The notes under the pieces are model-generated. The model had not been told where the DNA came from. It ran no database searches and was given only the letters and a program-made list of their open reading frames with translations. 64,000 bases of DNA from Demequina sp. NBRC 110057 (GTDB lineage: Bacteria; Actinomycetota; Actinomycetes; Actinomycetales; Demequinaceae), in the NCBI RefSeq assembly GCF_002090175.1, contig NZ_BBRN01000005.1, positions 124,001-188,000 on the forward strand, in the 5' to 3' direction. Shown one piece after another: positions 18,154 through 26,417 of the stretch (position 1 is its first letter; each line of letters begins with the position of its first letter). The translations under genes and the position numbers were made by a program.

Positions 18154-18773
18154 CCTCCACGACTCCAGCTTCCCGCGGCACCTACCCCAAGGGCGAGCGG
18201 CGCAGAGCCCAGATCGTGTCGGCTGCCTTCGAGGCCTTCGCCGCCGCGGGCTTCGAGGGCGCCAGCATGGCGAGCATCGCCGAGGCGTGCGGGGTGTCCC
18301 GCGCTGGCCTGGCCCACCACTTCCCGTCCAAGGACGCGCTGCTCATTGCCGTGTTGGAGGAGCGCGACCGCCTGAACGGAGAGAGGTTCTTCGCGGGCGT
18401 GCGCCGCGGCGAGGACGGCGCCGACTACCTGCGCCGGCTCCTCGCGGTGCTCGAGCACAACACCACGCAACGCGAGGTGATCGCCCTGTTCGCCAAGCTC
18501 TCGACGGAGGCCATCACCCCCGGTCACGCCGCCCACGGGTACTTCGTGGAGCGGTACTCGTGGCTGCGCGAGCACCTGGCGGCGGCGCTGGGCGACCTGG
18601 CCCGCCGAGGGTTGCTGCGCGAGGGCGCCGATGTCAGGCACCTCCCCTCCGAGCTCATCGCGCTCATGGAGGGCCTGCAGATCCAGTGGCTCGTCGAGCC
18701 GGCCGCCGTCGATATCCCCGCGCGGGTGCGGGCGCGACTGGACGAGGTCCTCGCGACCTCGATCTGGCACTGA
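18150..18773 (+). CDS. TetR family transcriptional regulator
   Basis: 207 residues. N-terminal helix-turn-helix: IVSAAFEAFAAAGFEGASMASIAEACGVSRAGLAHHFPSK is the standard TetR DNA-binding block (quoted in part: GVSRAGLAHHFPSK). The C-terminal half is a ligand-binding helical bundle. Overlaps the MATE gene by 4 bp, so it likely represses its own exporter operon. Ends 2 bp before the perfect 60-bp palindromic element. Confidence 0.85.
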   Translation: MTSTTPASRGTYPKGERRRAQIVSAAFEAFAAAGFEGASMASIAEACGVSRAGLAHHFPSKDALLIAVLEERDRLNGERFFAGVRRGEDGADYLRRLLAVLEHNTTQREVIALFAKLSTEAITPGHAAHGYFVERYSWLREHLAAALGDLARRGLLREGADVRHLPSELIALMEGLQIQWLVEPAAVDIPARVRARLDEVLATSIWH

Positions 18774-18775
18774 GA

Positions 18776-18835
18776 GTCAAATGGATCCCTTTGGTGCGTC
18801 TAGGCCCTTAGACGCACCAAAGGGATCCATTTGAC
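18776..18835. repeat. 60-bp palindromic element, copy B (perfect)
   Basis: Perfect 27-bp inverted repeat (18776-18802 and 18809-18835) with a 6-nt loop GGCCCT. It starts GTCAAATGGATCC and shares the right half-core CCTTAGACG with copy A. Located between convergent tetR and glycerate kinase genes, filling almost the whole intergenic space. Confidence 0.9.
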
Positions 18836-18844
18836 CGAGACGGT

Positions 18845-19954
18845 TTAGTCGGTGAACGCGACCGCGAGCGCCGCTCCCGCCTCGCGCGCCCAGCGCAGGG
18901 TCTGAGCCATCGCGGCGTCGCCGCTTCCCGCCAGGTCCGTCAGCGAGACGGCCGATGCGAAGGCATCGGTCGCGGCGTCGACCCGCCCTGCGACGAGCGC
19001 CACCGGGGGCCCGGTCGCCGCGGCGCGGCGGCGCACCTCCGACACCACCTTGCCGGCGTCCGACTGCCCGTCGTAAGCACCCTCGCCCGTGATGACGAGG
19101 TCGGCTCCGTGCAGCGCGTCGGAGAGCCCGACGGCATCGGCCACCGCCGCCGCGCCCGAGCCGAGCGCGGCGCCCCACAGCGCCAGCCCGAACCCCGTGC
19201 CGCCGGCGGCGCCGGCCCCCGGCGCCGCGCGGTCGGCGCGCGCGGCATCGCCCGCATCCGCCGCATCGGCCCACCGCGATAGCCCCGCGTCGAGGAGCGC
19301 CACCTGGTCCGGCGTCGCCCCCTTCTGAGGGCCAAAGACCGCGGCGGCACCCTCGGGTCCCGTGAGCGGGCTCGTGACGTCCGAGAGCACCCTGGCGCCG
19401 CCGAGCGGCAGCGCGCGGAGCCCGGAAAGGTCCACCGTCGCCACCTCGGCCAGCCCCCGGCCCCCGAGCACCACGGGCGCACCCGCCGCGTCGAGCAGCC
19501 GCGCGCCCAGCGCCGTGAGCGCGCCCGCTCCCCCGTCGGTGGAGCACGACGACCCGATGGCGAGCAGCAGCGAGTGCACGCCGGCGTCGAGCGCGGCGGC
19601 GATCGCCTGGCCAAAACCCAGGGTGTGCGCGTCGAGCGGCACCAGCTCGCCGATGAGCGTGATTCCCGACGTCGACGCGAGTTCCACGACGCCCACGGAA
19701 CCCTCGGTGCCGGGAAGTTCGAGCCAGGAGGCGTCCACGTCGCGGCCGTCGGGGCCCGTGACTGTCACGGGGTGGCGCACCGCGCCGGGCGTGGCCGCGA
19801 GCGCGTCGAGGGTGCCTTCCCCTCCGTCGGCCATGGGAAGCGTCACGATGTCACCGCCGGGACGCACGTCGTGCCAGCCGTCGGCGATGGCGCGCGCCAC
19901 GTCGGCGGCGTCGGCCGTGCCCTTGAACGAGTCCGGGGCGACGACGACCCTCAT
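18845..19954 (-). CDS. glxK: Glycerate 2-kinase, GlxK family
   Basis: 369-residue glycerate kinase phosphorylating D-glycerate with ATP. Family landmarks: VVVAPDSFKGT at the N-terminus, PMADGGEGTLDAL, LAIGSSCSTDGGAG and LVITGEGAYDGQSDAGK. Its ATG overlaps the stop of the GH42 gene (ATGA), so it is the last gene of the sugar-uptake operon beginning at 26037. Confidence 0.88.
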   Translation of the reverse strand: MRVVVAPDSFKGTADAADVARAIADGWHDVRPGGDIVTLPMADGGEGTLDALAATPGAVRHPVTVTGPDGRDVDASWLELPGTEGSVGVVELASTSGITLIGELVPLDAHTLGFGQAIAAALDAGVHSLLLAIGSSCSTDGGAGALTALGARLLDAAGAPVVLGGRGLAEVATVDLSGLRALPLGGARVLSDVTSPLTGPEGAAAVFGPQKGATPDQVALLDAGLSRWADAADAGDAARADRAAPGAGAAGGTGFGLALWGAALGSGAAAVADAVGLSDALHGADLVITGEGAYDGQSDAGKVVSEVRRRAAATGPPVALVAGRVDAATDAFASAVSLTDLAGSGDAAMAQTLRWAREAGAALAVAFTD

Positions 19955-21927
19955 GCTTCCGTGTCCACCAGCGCGTAGCCGAACGTGTCGAGGGCCACCT
20001 CGGTGACGCGCTCCCCCGTCAGCAGGTGGCGGCCGGCAACCGGCACCACCGCGGGCTCGTCGCCGTGGTTGATGACGGTCACCACCGAGCCGCGACGGGC
20101 GGCCTCGACGGTCGCGGGAAGCCCCTCCAGCACCGGCGCGACCCCGGCGCGCTCGAGCGCCCAGCCCGCCAGGGCATCGGCCCCCGCCGCGTCGGGAACC
20201 GTCGCGAGGTACCAGCCCACGCCCGTGCCGTGGGAGTGCTCCGTCAGCGCGGGGTCGCCGTCGCGGCGCCCGCCGCCAAACTCCGCGACCGGGGTGGCGC
20301 CGCGCAGCACCACCTCCTCCGCGAGCAGCGTGCCGGTCACCGTTCCGAAGGGGCCGGTGAGCGCTGCCTCCGACTGGCCCGCCCCGCCGGGCCTGGCGAG
20401 CGCGCCGAAGTCCTCGATGGTGACCCCGAGAGCCGACCCGAGGCGCGTGAGGAAGCCGCCGTCGAGGAAGGCGTCACGCTCGTCGACCACGTCAGTGAAG
20501 GGCCCGGCGAGCAGGTGCCCGCCGTCCGCGACAAACGCCGTCAGCGCCGCGGCGCCCTCGGGCCGCAGCAGGTACAGCGCCGGGGCGAGCACCAGGTCGT
20601 AGGCCGATGCCGTCACCCGCTCGGGCGGCACGATGTCCACCATCACGTGGCGGCGGTGCAGCGCGCGATACCAGCGCTGCAGCACAGCCACGTAGTCGAG
20701 CACGTTCGACGGGTGGTCGGGGCTCTCCACCGCCCACCAACTCTCCCAGTCCATGACCAGGGCGACCCTGGCATCGGCCGTCCCCGCGGGGAGCTCGGGA
20801 AGCGACGCCAACTGCGCCCCCAGCTCCTTCACTTCGCGCCAGATCCGGGTGTCGGTGCCCGCGTGGGGAAGCATCGCGGCGTGGAACTTCTCGGCCCCCG
20901 CGCGCGACTGCCGCCACTGGAAGAACAGGATGCCGTCGGCGCCGCGGCCGATGCACTGGACGGACAGCGCGGCCATCTGGCCCGGCGCCTTGGGCGCGTT
21001 GGTGGGCCGCCAGTTGAGGGCGCCCGTCACCTGCTCCATCAGCATCCACGGCACCTCGGGCTTCATGGACCGGATGAGGTCGCGCTGGAAGGCGGCGTCG
21101 CGGAACGACTCCGGCTCGTCGGGGTCGGGGTAGGCGTCGTCGGTGACGACGTCCATGTGCTGAGCCCACTGCGGATAGTTGGCGGGCTTGAACGGGCCCA
21201 TGAAGTTGGTGGTGATGGGCTGCGTCGCCCCCGCGGCGAGGATGATCTCCCTCTCCATGAGGTAGCACTCGAGCAACATGTCGGAGGTGAAGCGGCGGAA
21301 GTCCAGCAGCTGGCCGGGGTTGTGGCTGTACGGGGCCGCGGCCGGGGTCCGCACCTGTTCAAAGCTGCTGTAGCGCTGCGACCAGAAGGCTGTTCCCCAC
21401 GCCTCGTTGAGCGCGTCGATGCTGCCGTAGCGGTCCTCGAGCCAGGCCCGGAAGGCCTCCTGCGCGGCCTGCGAGTGGTCCTCGTGGAGGTGGCAGCCGT
21501 ACTCGTTGTTGACGTGCCACATGACGACGCCGGGGTGGTCCACATAGCGCTCGGCGAGGGCCCTCACCAGGTCCGCGGCGAGGCGCCGGTAGACGGGCGA
21601 GCTGGGAGCGTAGTGCTGGCGGCTGCCGGGGCCGAGCGTGACGCCGTCGGCCGTCACCGGAAGGATCTCGGGATACGTCTCGTGCATCCACGGCGGCGGC
21701 GAGGCGGTAGCGGTCGCGAGGTCCACGGCGATGCCACCCTCGTGCAGCAGGTCAATCACCCTGTCCAGCCACGCGAAGTCGAACTCGCCCTCCGCGGGCT
21801 GGAGTCGGCTCCACGAGAAGATGCCGAGGCTGACCATCGTCACGCCTGCCTCGCGCATGCGCGCGATGTCATCGACCCACACCTCCTCGGGCCACTGCTC
21901 GGGGTTGTAGTCGCCTCCGTAGTGCAT
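19951..21927 (-). CDS. Beta-galactosidase, glycoside hydrolase family 42
   Basis: 658-residue retaining beta-galactosidase. The TIM barrel begins with HYGGDYNPEQWPEEVWVDDI; the acid/base is E142 in WHVNNEYG and the nucleophile E298 in WMLMEQVTGALNWR. A trimerisation domain (glutamine-amidotransferase-like, LVLAPALYLLRPEGAAALTAFV) and a small beta domain follow. No signal peptide: cytoplasmic hydrolysis of beta-galactosides or arabinogalacto-oligosaccharides imported by the upstream ABC transporter. AAGGA sits 6 nt before the ATG. A 146-bp spacer with one GGCCGATGC copy precedes it. Confidence 0.92.
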   Translation of the reverse strand: MHYGGDYNPEQWPEEVWVDDIARMREAGVTMVSLGIFSWSRLQPAEGEFDFAWLDRVIDLLHEGGIAVDLATATASPPPWMHETYPEILPVTADGVTLGPGSRQHYAPSSPVYRRLAADLVRALAERYVDHPGVVMWHVNNEYGCHLHEDHSQAAQEAFRAWLEDRYGSIDALNEAWGTAFWSQRYSSFEQVRTPAAAPYSHNPGQLLDFRRFTSDMLLECYLMEREIILAAGATQPITTNFMGPFKPANYPQWAQHMDVVTDDAYPDPDEPESFRDAAFQRDLIRSMKPEVPWMLMEQVTGALNWRPTNAPKAPGQMAALSVQCIGRGADGILFFQWRQSRAGAEKFHAAMLPHAGTDTRIWREVKELGAQLASLPELPAGTADARVALVMDWESWWAVESPDHPSNVLDYVAVLQRWYRALHRRHVMVDIVPPERVTASAYDLVLAPALYLLRPEGAAALTAFVADGGHLLAGPFTDVVDERDAFLDGGFLTRLGSALGVTIEDFGALARPGGAGQSEAALTGPFGTVTGTLLAEEVVLRGATPVAEFGGGRRDGDPALTEHSHGTGVGWYLATVPDAAGADALAGWALERAGVAPVLEGLPATVEAARRGSVVTVINHGDEPAVVPVAGRHLLTGERVTEVALDTFGYALVDTEA

Positions 21928-22073
21928 GCGCTGTCCTTGTCTCTGGGGTGGGGGTTCCAGCCTGGCCTAGCGCCACCGCGACACGCCAGTGCGGGCGGCC
22001 GATGCGGTGGCCGGCCGGGCGCGGTCGGTCTTGTCGGGCTTCGGCCGCGCTCGGCGTCGCCGCCGGGCGGCGG

Positions 22074-22742
22074 CTACCCGAGCCGCTCGGGCTCGCCCTT
22101 GCGGGGTCGGGCGGGGATCGCGACGATCGCGAGCGCCGCGCAACCGAGGGCGGGGACGATGAGGGGCGTGAGCATCCAGGTCACGACTCCGACGAAGCCG
22201 GCGGTGCACGCCAGGTAGGCGGCGCCGCCGAGGTCGCCGCGCAGCTGCGAGACGCCGCGCGCGACGGCGTTGCGCCAGCCGGCATCGGCGTCCCACTGTC
22301 CCGCGGCCGCCATGAACAGCACGGCGAGCGCGGCGAGGCCCACCCACCCGACGACGGCGATGGCTCCGCCGCCGGGCAGGAGGCCCGTTCCCGCGAGCTG
22401 GATGTCGACGACCAGGATGGTCGCGATCACCGCCGTCACGAGCCCGATGCCCGCGCCGCCGATCGCACCCTGCCTCACGTCAATCCAATACCGCGACCAC
22501 GGAGACGCCTCACCGCGCAGGTAGCGCGTGAGGTGGCGGGTGCCGGCCGCCAACGCCGCGGGTGCGGTGAGGATCGGCAGCGCTGCGAGCGCCACCATGA
22601 CGCCGGTGAGCAGCACCTCACCCCACAGGGCGAAGCCCGTATGTGCACCTGGCCAGGCGTGCGGGACCCACCCGGGGCGGGTGGGTCCCGTGCCGTCGAG
22701 CTCGGCGCGGGCGGCCGCGCGGCGCTGCCTCCTGGTGGTCAT
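22074..22742 (-). CDS. DUF624 (YesL-like) membrane protein
   Basis: 222 residues with about five hydrophobic helices (LWGEVLLTGVMVALAALPIL, GLVTAVIATILVVDIQL, VGWVGLAALAVLFMAAAG, FVGVVTWMLTPLIVPALG). This layout and its place directly after two sugar ABC permeases (1 bp from the second) fit the DUF624/YesL family, common in such operons but without proven function. The N-terminal 20 residues are coded by a GC-rich inverted repeat. Confidence 0.7.
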   Translation of the reverse strand: MTTRRQRRAAARAELDGTGPTRPGWVPHAWPGAHTGFALWGEVLLTGVMVALAALPILTAPAALAAGTRHLTRYLRGEASPWSRYWIDVRQGAIGGAGIGLVTAVIATILVVDIQLAGTGLLPGGGAIAVVGWVGLAALAVLFMAAAGQWDADAGWRNAVARGVSQLRGDLGGAAYLACTAGFVGVVTWMLTPLIVPALGCAALAIVAIPARPRKGEPERLG

Positions 22743-22743
22743 G

Positions 22744-23655
22744 TCAGCCCTTGAGGCCCTGCGTGGCCACGCCTGCGACGAGGAATCGCTGGAAGACCAG
22801 GAAGAACAGCAGGATCGGCACCAGCGCGAGGAAGCTCGCCGCCACGGTAGCGCCGTAATCCGAGGTGCTGGTCTGGTCGTTGTAGAGACGCAGCGCGATG
22901 GGCAGCGGGTACTTCTCCGGACTGGTGATGTACATCAGCGGCGCCAGGAAGTCGTTCCAGGTCCAGATGAAGGAGAAGATGGCGCTCGTCACCAGGGCTG
23001 GCTGGATCAGGGGAAGCATGATGGACCCGAAGGTCCTCACGTGGCCAGCGCCGTCGACGCGCGCCGCCTCGTCCATCTCGCGCGGGATGCCCCTCATGAA
23101 CTGCACCATGAGGAAGACGAAGAACGCCTCCGTAGCGAGGAACTTGGGGAGCAGCAGCGGCCAGTAGGTGTCGATCATGTCGAGCTTGTTGAACATGATG
23201 TACTGCGGAATGATCACGACGTGGAACGGCAGCAGCAGCGTGCCGATCATCGCCGTGAAGAAGATCCCGACGCCCTTGAACCGGATCCGAGCGAAGGCGT
23301 AGGCGGCCATCGCGGAACTCAGCACGGTGCCCACCGTCGCGGCGATCGCAATGATGGCCGAGTTGGCGAAGAACCTCCACATGGGCACGCCCGCGATGCC
23401 GTCCATGACCTTGATGTAGTTGTCGATGGTGGGCTGGTCAGGGATGAGGCCCTGGTTCTGACCGAACTCGCTCGAGGGCTTGAACGTCGCAAACAGCAGC
23501 CAGATGAGCGGGTAGATGACGATCGCCGTGAGGATGGCGAGCGCCACGAACCAGATCAGCGTGGTGACGCGCTTGCGGTTCCAATACGGGCGTGGCTGGA
23601 CCACGCGCTCCTGGTCCGAGTCGTGCTTGACCCAGACGTCTCCCCGGCCGGTCAT
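22744..23655 (-). CDS. Sugar ABC transporter permease (MalG/AraQ type)
   Basis: 303-residue inner-membrane permease. Six helices, and the cytoplasmic EAA loop reads EMDEAARVDGAGHVRTFGSI, which docks the ATPase. The long N-terminal tail before YWNRKRVTTLIWFVALAIL is usual. Its ATG overlaps the stop of the partner permease (ATGA). No ATPase gene is in this operon; as in other actinobacteria a shared MsiK-type ATPase elsewhere probably energises it. Confidence 0.92.
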   Translation of the reverse strand: MTGRGDVWVKHDSDQERVVQPRPYWNRKRVTTLIWFVALAILTAIVIYPLIWLLFATFKPSSEFGQNQGLIPDQPTIDNYIKVMDGIAGVPMWRFFANSAIIAIAATVGTVLSSAMAAYAFARIRFKGVGIFFTAMIGTLLLPFHVVIIPQYIMFNKLDMIDTYWPLLLPKFLATEAFFVFLMVQFMRGIPREMDEAARVDGAGHVRTFGSIMLPLIQPALVTSAIFSFIWTWNDFLAPLMYITSPEKYPLPIALRLYNDQTSTSDYGATVAASFLALVPILLFFLVFQRFLVAGVATQGLKG

Positions 23656-24632
23656 CGGTTCTCTCCCTGGTAGTGCACCCACGACTTCGAGGTGCGGAAC
23701 AGCACGAAGGCGATGATCGCCACCACGATGAGGAGGACCCACGCCATCGCGGAGGCATAGCCCATCTGGCCGTCGCTGAAGGCGCGCTTGTACAGGTACA
23801 GCGTGTAGAAGTTCGTCATGCCGGCGGGGCCGCCGGTGCCGTTGCTGATGATGTACGCCGACGAGAACACCTGGAAGGCGCCGATGAGTTCGAGCAGCAG
23901 GTTGAAGAACACGACGGACGACAGCATCGGCAGCGTGATGGAGCGGAACTTCTTCACCGGACCCGCACCGTCCATGTCGGCAGCCTCGTACAGCTCGCGC
24001 GGGACCTGCTTGAGGCCCGCGAGGAAGATGACCATGGGAGCGCCGAACTGCCACACCGCGAGCAGGATCATCATCGGCACCACGAGGGCGACGTTGCCGA
24101 CCCAGCCGCCGATGGTGATGCCGAAGATGCTCAGCGTGTTGTCGACGGGGCCGTCGGCGGAGAACATCGCGCGCCACACGATCGCCACGGACACCGAGGC
24201 GCCGATGAGGGATGGGGCGTAGAACGAGGAGCGGAAGAATCCGGCGCCGCGGTCGCGGTAGTTGAGGAGCATCGCGACGCCGAGCGCGGCCGCAAGCTTG
24301 ATGGGAGTTCCCACCAACACGTAGATCAGCGTGATCTTGACCGACTGCGTGAAGTTGGGGTCGTCCGTGAAGAGGCGAATGTAGTTGTCGAAGCCGATCC
24401 ACTGGGGCGGCTGGAACAGGTTGTACCGCGTAAACGACAGGTACAGGGAGTAGAGCATCGGCCCGAGGGTAAGGCCGAAGAAGCCGACGAGCCAGGGGGC
24501 GAGGAAGCCGTAGCCGGCTAGCGACTCGCGCCAGTGGCGCTGCTTCTGAGAGACGGCCACCTCCGCGTGATGCGGGGCCGGGGCCTTCTGGCGCGTGTCC
24601 TCGTCGACACGATGCGCGGTGCTGGTCACCAT
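23652..24632 (-). CDS. Sugar ABC transporter permease (MalF/UgpA type)
   Basis: 326-residue permease with six helices and the EAA loop ELYEAADMDGAGPVKKFRSI. Pairs with the permease at 22744-23655. The start lies 73 bp after the binding-protein gene, separated by a strong hairpin, suggesting that the permeases are made at lower levels than the binding protein. Confidence 0.92.
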   Translation of the reverse strand: MVTSTAHRVDEDTRQKAPAPHHAEVAVSQKQRHWRESLAGYGFLAPWLVGFFGLTLGPMLYSLYLSFTRYNLFQPPQWIGFDNYIRLFTDDPNFTQSVKITLIYVLVGTPIKLAAALGVAMLLNYRDRGAGFFRSSFYAPSLIGASVSVAIVWRAMFSADGPVDNTLSIFGITIGGWVGNVALVVPMMILLAVWQFGAPMVIFLAGLKQVPRELYEAADMDGAGPVKKFRSITLPMLSSVVFFNLLLELIGAFQVFSSAYIISNGTGGPAGMTNFYTLYLYKRAFSDGQMGYASAMAWVLLIVVAIIAFVLFRTSKSWVHYQGENR

Positions 24633-24660
24633 TGATCCTTCCGTCGCGTGAGTGAGGGTA

Positions 24661-24698
24661 CCCCGTGGGGCCCAAGCGACGGCTCGGGCCCCACGGGG
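24661..24698 (-). repeat. Intercistronic hairpin after the binding-protein gene
   Basis: Perfect 13-bp inverted repeat CCCCGTGGGGCCC/GGGCCCCACGGGG with a 12-nt loop, 8 bp downstream of the sugar-binding protein stop. Placement resembles the malE-malF hairpins that stabilise the upstream mRNA. Confidence 0.65.
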
Positions 24699-24705
24699 CG
24701 GACGG

Positions 24706-26037
24706 TCAGGAGTTCAGGACGACGTCCATCTCGGAGAAGAACTGCGACACGGCGTCCTCCACGGTGACGGTGCCGAAGCCCAGCTCGGTGCCGAGGACGC
24801 GGAACTTCTCCTCGAGCGTGCCGTAGCCGACGAGCGGCACGGGCGGGGCGTCGCCGAGGCGGTCGGCGACCGACTCCTCGTAGTCGCGGATCTGGGCGTC
24901 GAGGCCCTCGAACGTCATGCCCTCCTGCATGGTGGTGGAGGCGGGAAGGCCGCGGTTGGTGCCGAAGATGGCACCGACCTCGGGCGAGTTGACCAGGAAG
25001 TCGACGAGCATCGCGGCCTCGGCCGGGTGCTCCGTCGAGGCGGAGACGCTGTGCAGCATCGACGGCTTGAGGTACAGGTCCTTGGCGCCCTCGACGGTCA
25101 CGGGCGGGGCCACCAGGCCGAGCTCGGTGTACGACTCGCCAAGCTCACCGAGGTAGCCGGCACCGAAGTTGTCCCAGGTGAGCTCGGAGGCCGTGAGAGC
25201 AGAGCCGAAGCCGGACACGGGGTAGATCTCCTCGAGCTTCTGCTGCGAGATGCCGGAGCCGTCCTCGCCGCGCATGTCGGCGCCGGACTCCCAGAACTCG
25301 GCGAGGCGAGCCTCGTCGAAGCCGGGGGTGCCGTCCTCGTTGAAGAGGTTCTTGCCCTCGGCGCGCAGCTGCACCTCAAAGTTCTGGATGCGTCCGGTGT
25401 AGTCGGTGCCGCCGAAGACCTCGCCGCCCGAGGCCTCGGTCACCTCGGCCACCCACGACTTGTAGTCGTCCCACGAGCCGCCGCCGAACTCCTCGACGCC
25501 GGCCGACTCGAGCAGCTGGGGGTTCGTGTACATGCCCCAGGCGTTGGTCGACGTCGCGATGCCCGTGGTCTGGTCGCCCACGACGCCGATGCCCAGGATC
25601 TGCTCGGACAGGCCGTCGGTAGCGATCTCGTTGCCCAGGTAGGGGGCGAGGTCGAGCAGCAGGCCGTTCTCGGAGTACTGGCGCAGGTACGAGTAGTCGA
25701 ACTGCATCACGTCGGGCAGGCCACCGCCGGCGGCCTCGGTCTGACGCTTCTCCCAGAAAGCGGGGTAGTCCAGGAACGTGGAATTCACCGTGATGTTCGG
25801 GTACTCCTCCATGAACAGGTCGATGGACTGCGTGTACATGTCGGCACGGACGTCGTTGCCCCAGAAGGCAAAGTCGAGCGTGACGTCCTCGCCGCTGGCG
25901 GCCTCCCCACCGCCGGACGATCCGGAGGCGCTCGGGTCCGCGTCGGAGCCGGACGAGCAGGCGCTCAGGGCAATGCCGCTGGCCGCCGTAAGAGCGACGA
26001 CCGCCATGAAGCGGCGGCGCTTGTGAACGTTCACCAT
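24706..26037 (-). CDS. Sugar ABC transporter substrate-binding lipoprotein
   Basis: 443-residue extracellular binding protein (bacterial family 1). Lipoprotein signal with lipobox ALSAC after a basic start (HKRRRF), a Ser/Gly spacer, then DVTLDFAFWGNDVRADMY and ITVNSTFLDYPAFWEKRQTE typical of oligosaccharide binders. Delivers sugar to the permeases encoded just downstream; GH42 in the operon points to beta-galactosides or galacto-oligosaccharides (inference). ATG 26037 has GGGAGGAAG upstream. A LacI-type operator lies 75-91 bp upstream. Confidence 0.9.
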   Translation of the reverse strand: MVNVHKRRRFMAVVALTAASGIALSACSSGSDADPSASGSSGGGEAASGEDVTLDFAFWGNDVRADMYTQSIDLFMEEYPNITVNSTFLDYPAFWEKRQTEAAGGGLPDVMQFDYSYLRQYSENGLLLDLAPYLGNEIATDGLSEQILGIGVVGDQTTGIATSTNAWGMYTNPQLLESAGVEEFGGGSWDDYKSWVAEVTEASGGEVFGGTDYTGRIQNFEVQLRAEGKNLFNEDGTPGFDEARLAEFWESGADMRGEDGSGISQQKLEEIYPVSGFGSALTASELTWDNFGAGYLGELGESYTELGLVAPPVTVEGAKDLYLKPSMLHSVSASTEHPAEAAMLVDFLVNSPEVGAIFGTNRGLPASTTMQEGMTFEGLDAQIRDYEESVADRLGDAPPVPLVGYGTLEEKFRVLGTELGFGTVTVEDAVSQFFSEMDVVLNS

Positions 26038-26111
26038 GGTCTTCCTCCCAGAAAACTTCGTTGTTCTCTCGTGGTGCACCGCCCGCCGGGGCGGGCCGCT
26101 GCGCCCCCTCC

Positions 26112-26128
26112 TTTGGAAAGCGCTATCC
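26112..26128. promoter_or_regulatory. LacI-type operator, site 1
   Basis: TTTGGAAAGCGCTATCC, sharing TTGGAAAGCG with sites at 29201 and (reverse) 30776. A CebR/CelR-like AGCGCT centre. Likely bound by the LacI protein encoded at 29376-30425. Confidence 0.6.
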
Positions 26129-26168
26129 GTAACGTAACCCATGACCTGTGCGCGGTCAACGCCCAGAT

Positions 26169-26183
26169 CAAAAACGTTTCAAT
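26169..26183. promoter_or_regulatory. LacI-type operator candidate, second type
   Basis: AAAACGTTTCAAT (26171-26183) matches the site upstream of the GH3 operon (8934-8946) at 12 of 13 positions. Possibly a carbon-catabolite or shared-sugar repressor site. Confidence 0.4.
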
Positions 26184-26330
26184 CGTGACCGATTCGAGAC
26201 ATTTTTGTTCGTTGCCGGCGACCTTACCGGGGCACGGCGACGGGTCCCGACGTGCGGCGGCGTGGCGGGGGGAAATGTCGGGAATCCGTCACGCCACGCC
26301 GCAGTCCGCCCCCGCCCCGCCCGGCGCCCA

Positions 26331-26379
26331 GCGGGACATGAGTGTCGAATCGTGCCGGATTCCGACACGCATGTCCCGC
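26331..26379. terminator. Hairpin downstream of Gfo/Idh operon
   Basis: Inverted repeat of about 20 bp: GCGGGACATG and GTGTCG and AATC pair with GATT, CGACAC and CATGTCCCGC, with one mismatch and one bulge, around a 6-nt loop. It lies 39 bp after the stop of the minus-strand Gfo/Idh gene and before the promoter region of the next minus-strand operon. No T-tract, as is common in high-GC actinobacteria. Confidence 0.6.
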
Positions 26380-26417
26380 CAGGAAGCAAGCGGCGACGGA
26401 GGGGCGGCACTGTCGGG

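Larger units (their letters stand above)
26038..26417 (-). promoter_or_regulatory. 380-bp regulatory region of the sugar-uptake operon
   Basis: No gene is supported. It carries two LacI-type operator candidates (26112-26128 and 26169-26183) and, at its far end, a 49-bp hairpin behind the Gfo/Idh gene. An A/T-rich patch around 26160-26215 is the only one in this stretch and is the likeliest promoter site. Confidence 0.6.

Noticed and set aside
20026-22218. A 730-codon plus-strand open frame opposite GH42
   Set aside because: Antisense shadow; the minus strand encodes an intact GH42 enzyme with both catalytic glutamates.
22663-22689. Perfect 11-bp inverted repeat GGGACCCACCC/GGGTGGGTCCC as a terminator
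   Set aside because: It lies inside the 5' coding part of the DUF624 gene, just after its start, and is more simply explained as coding sequence; kept only as a remark there.
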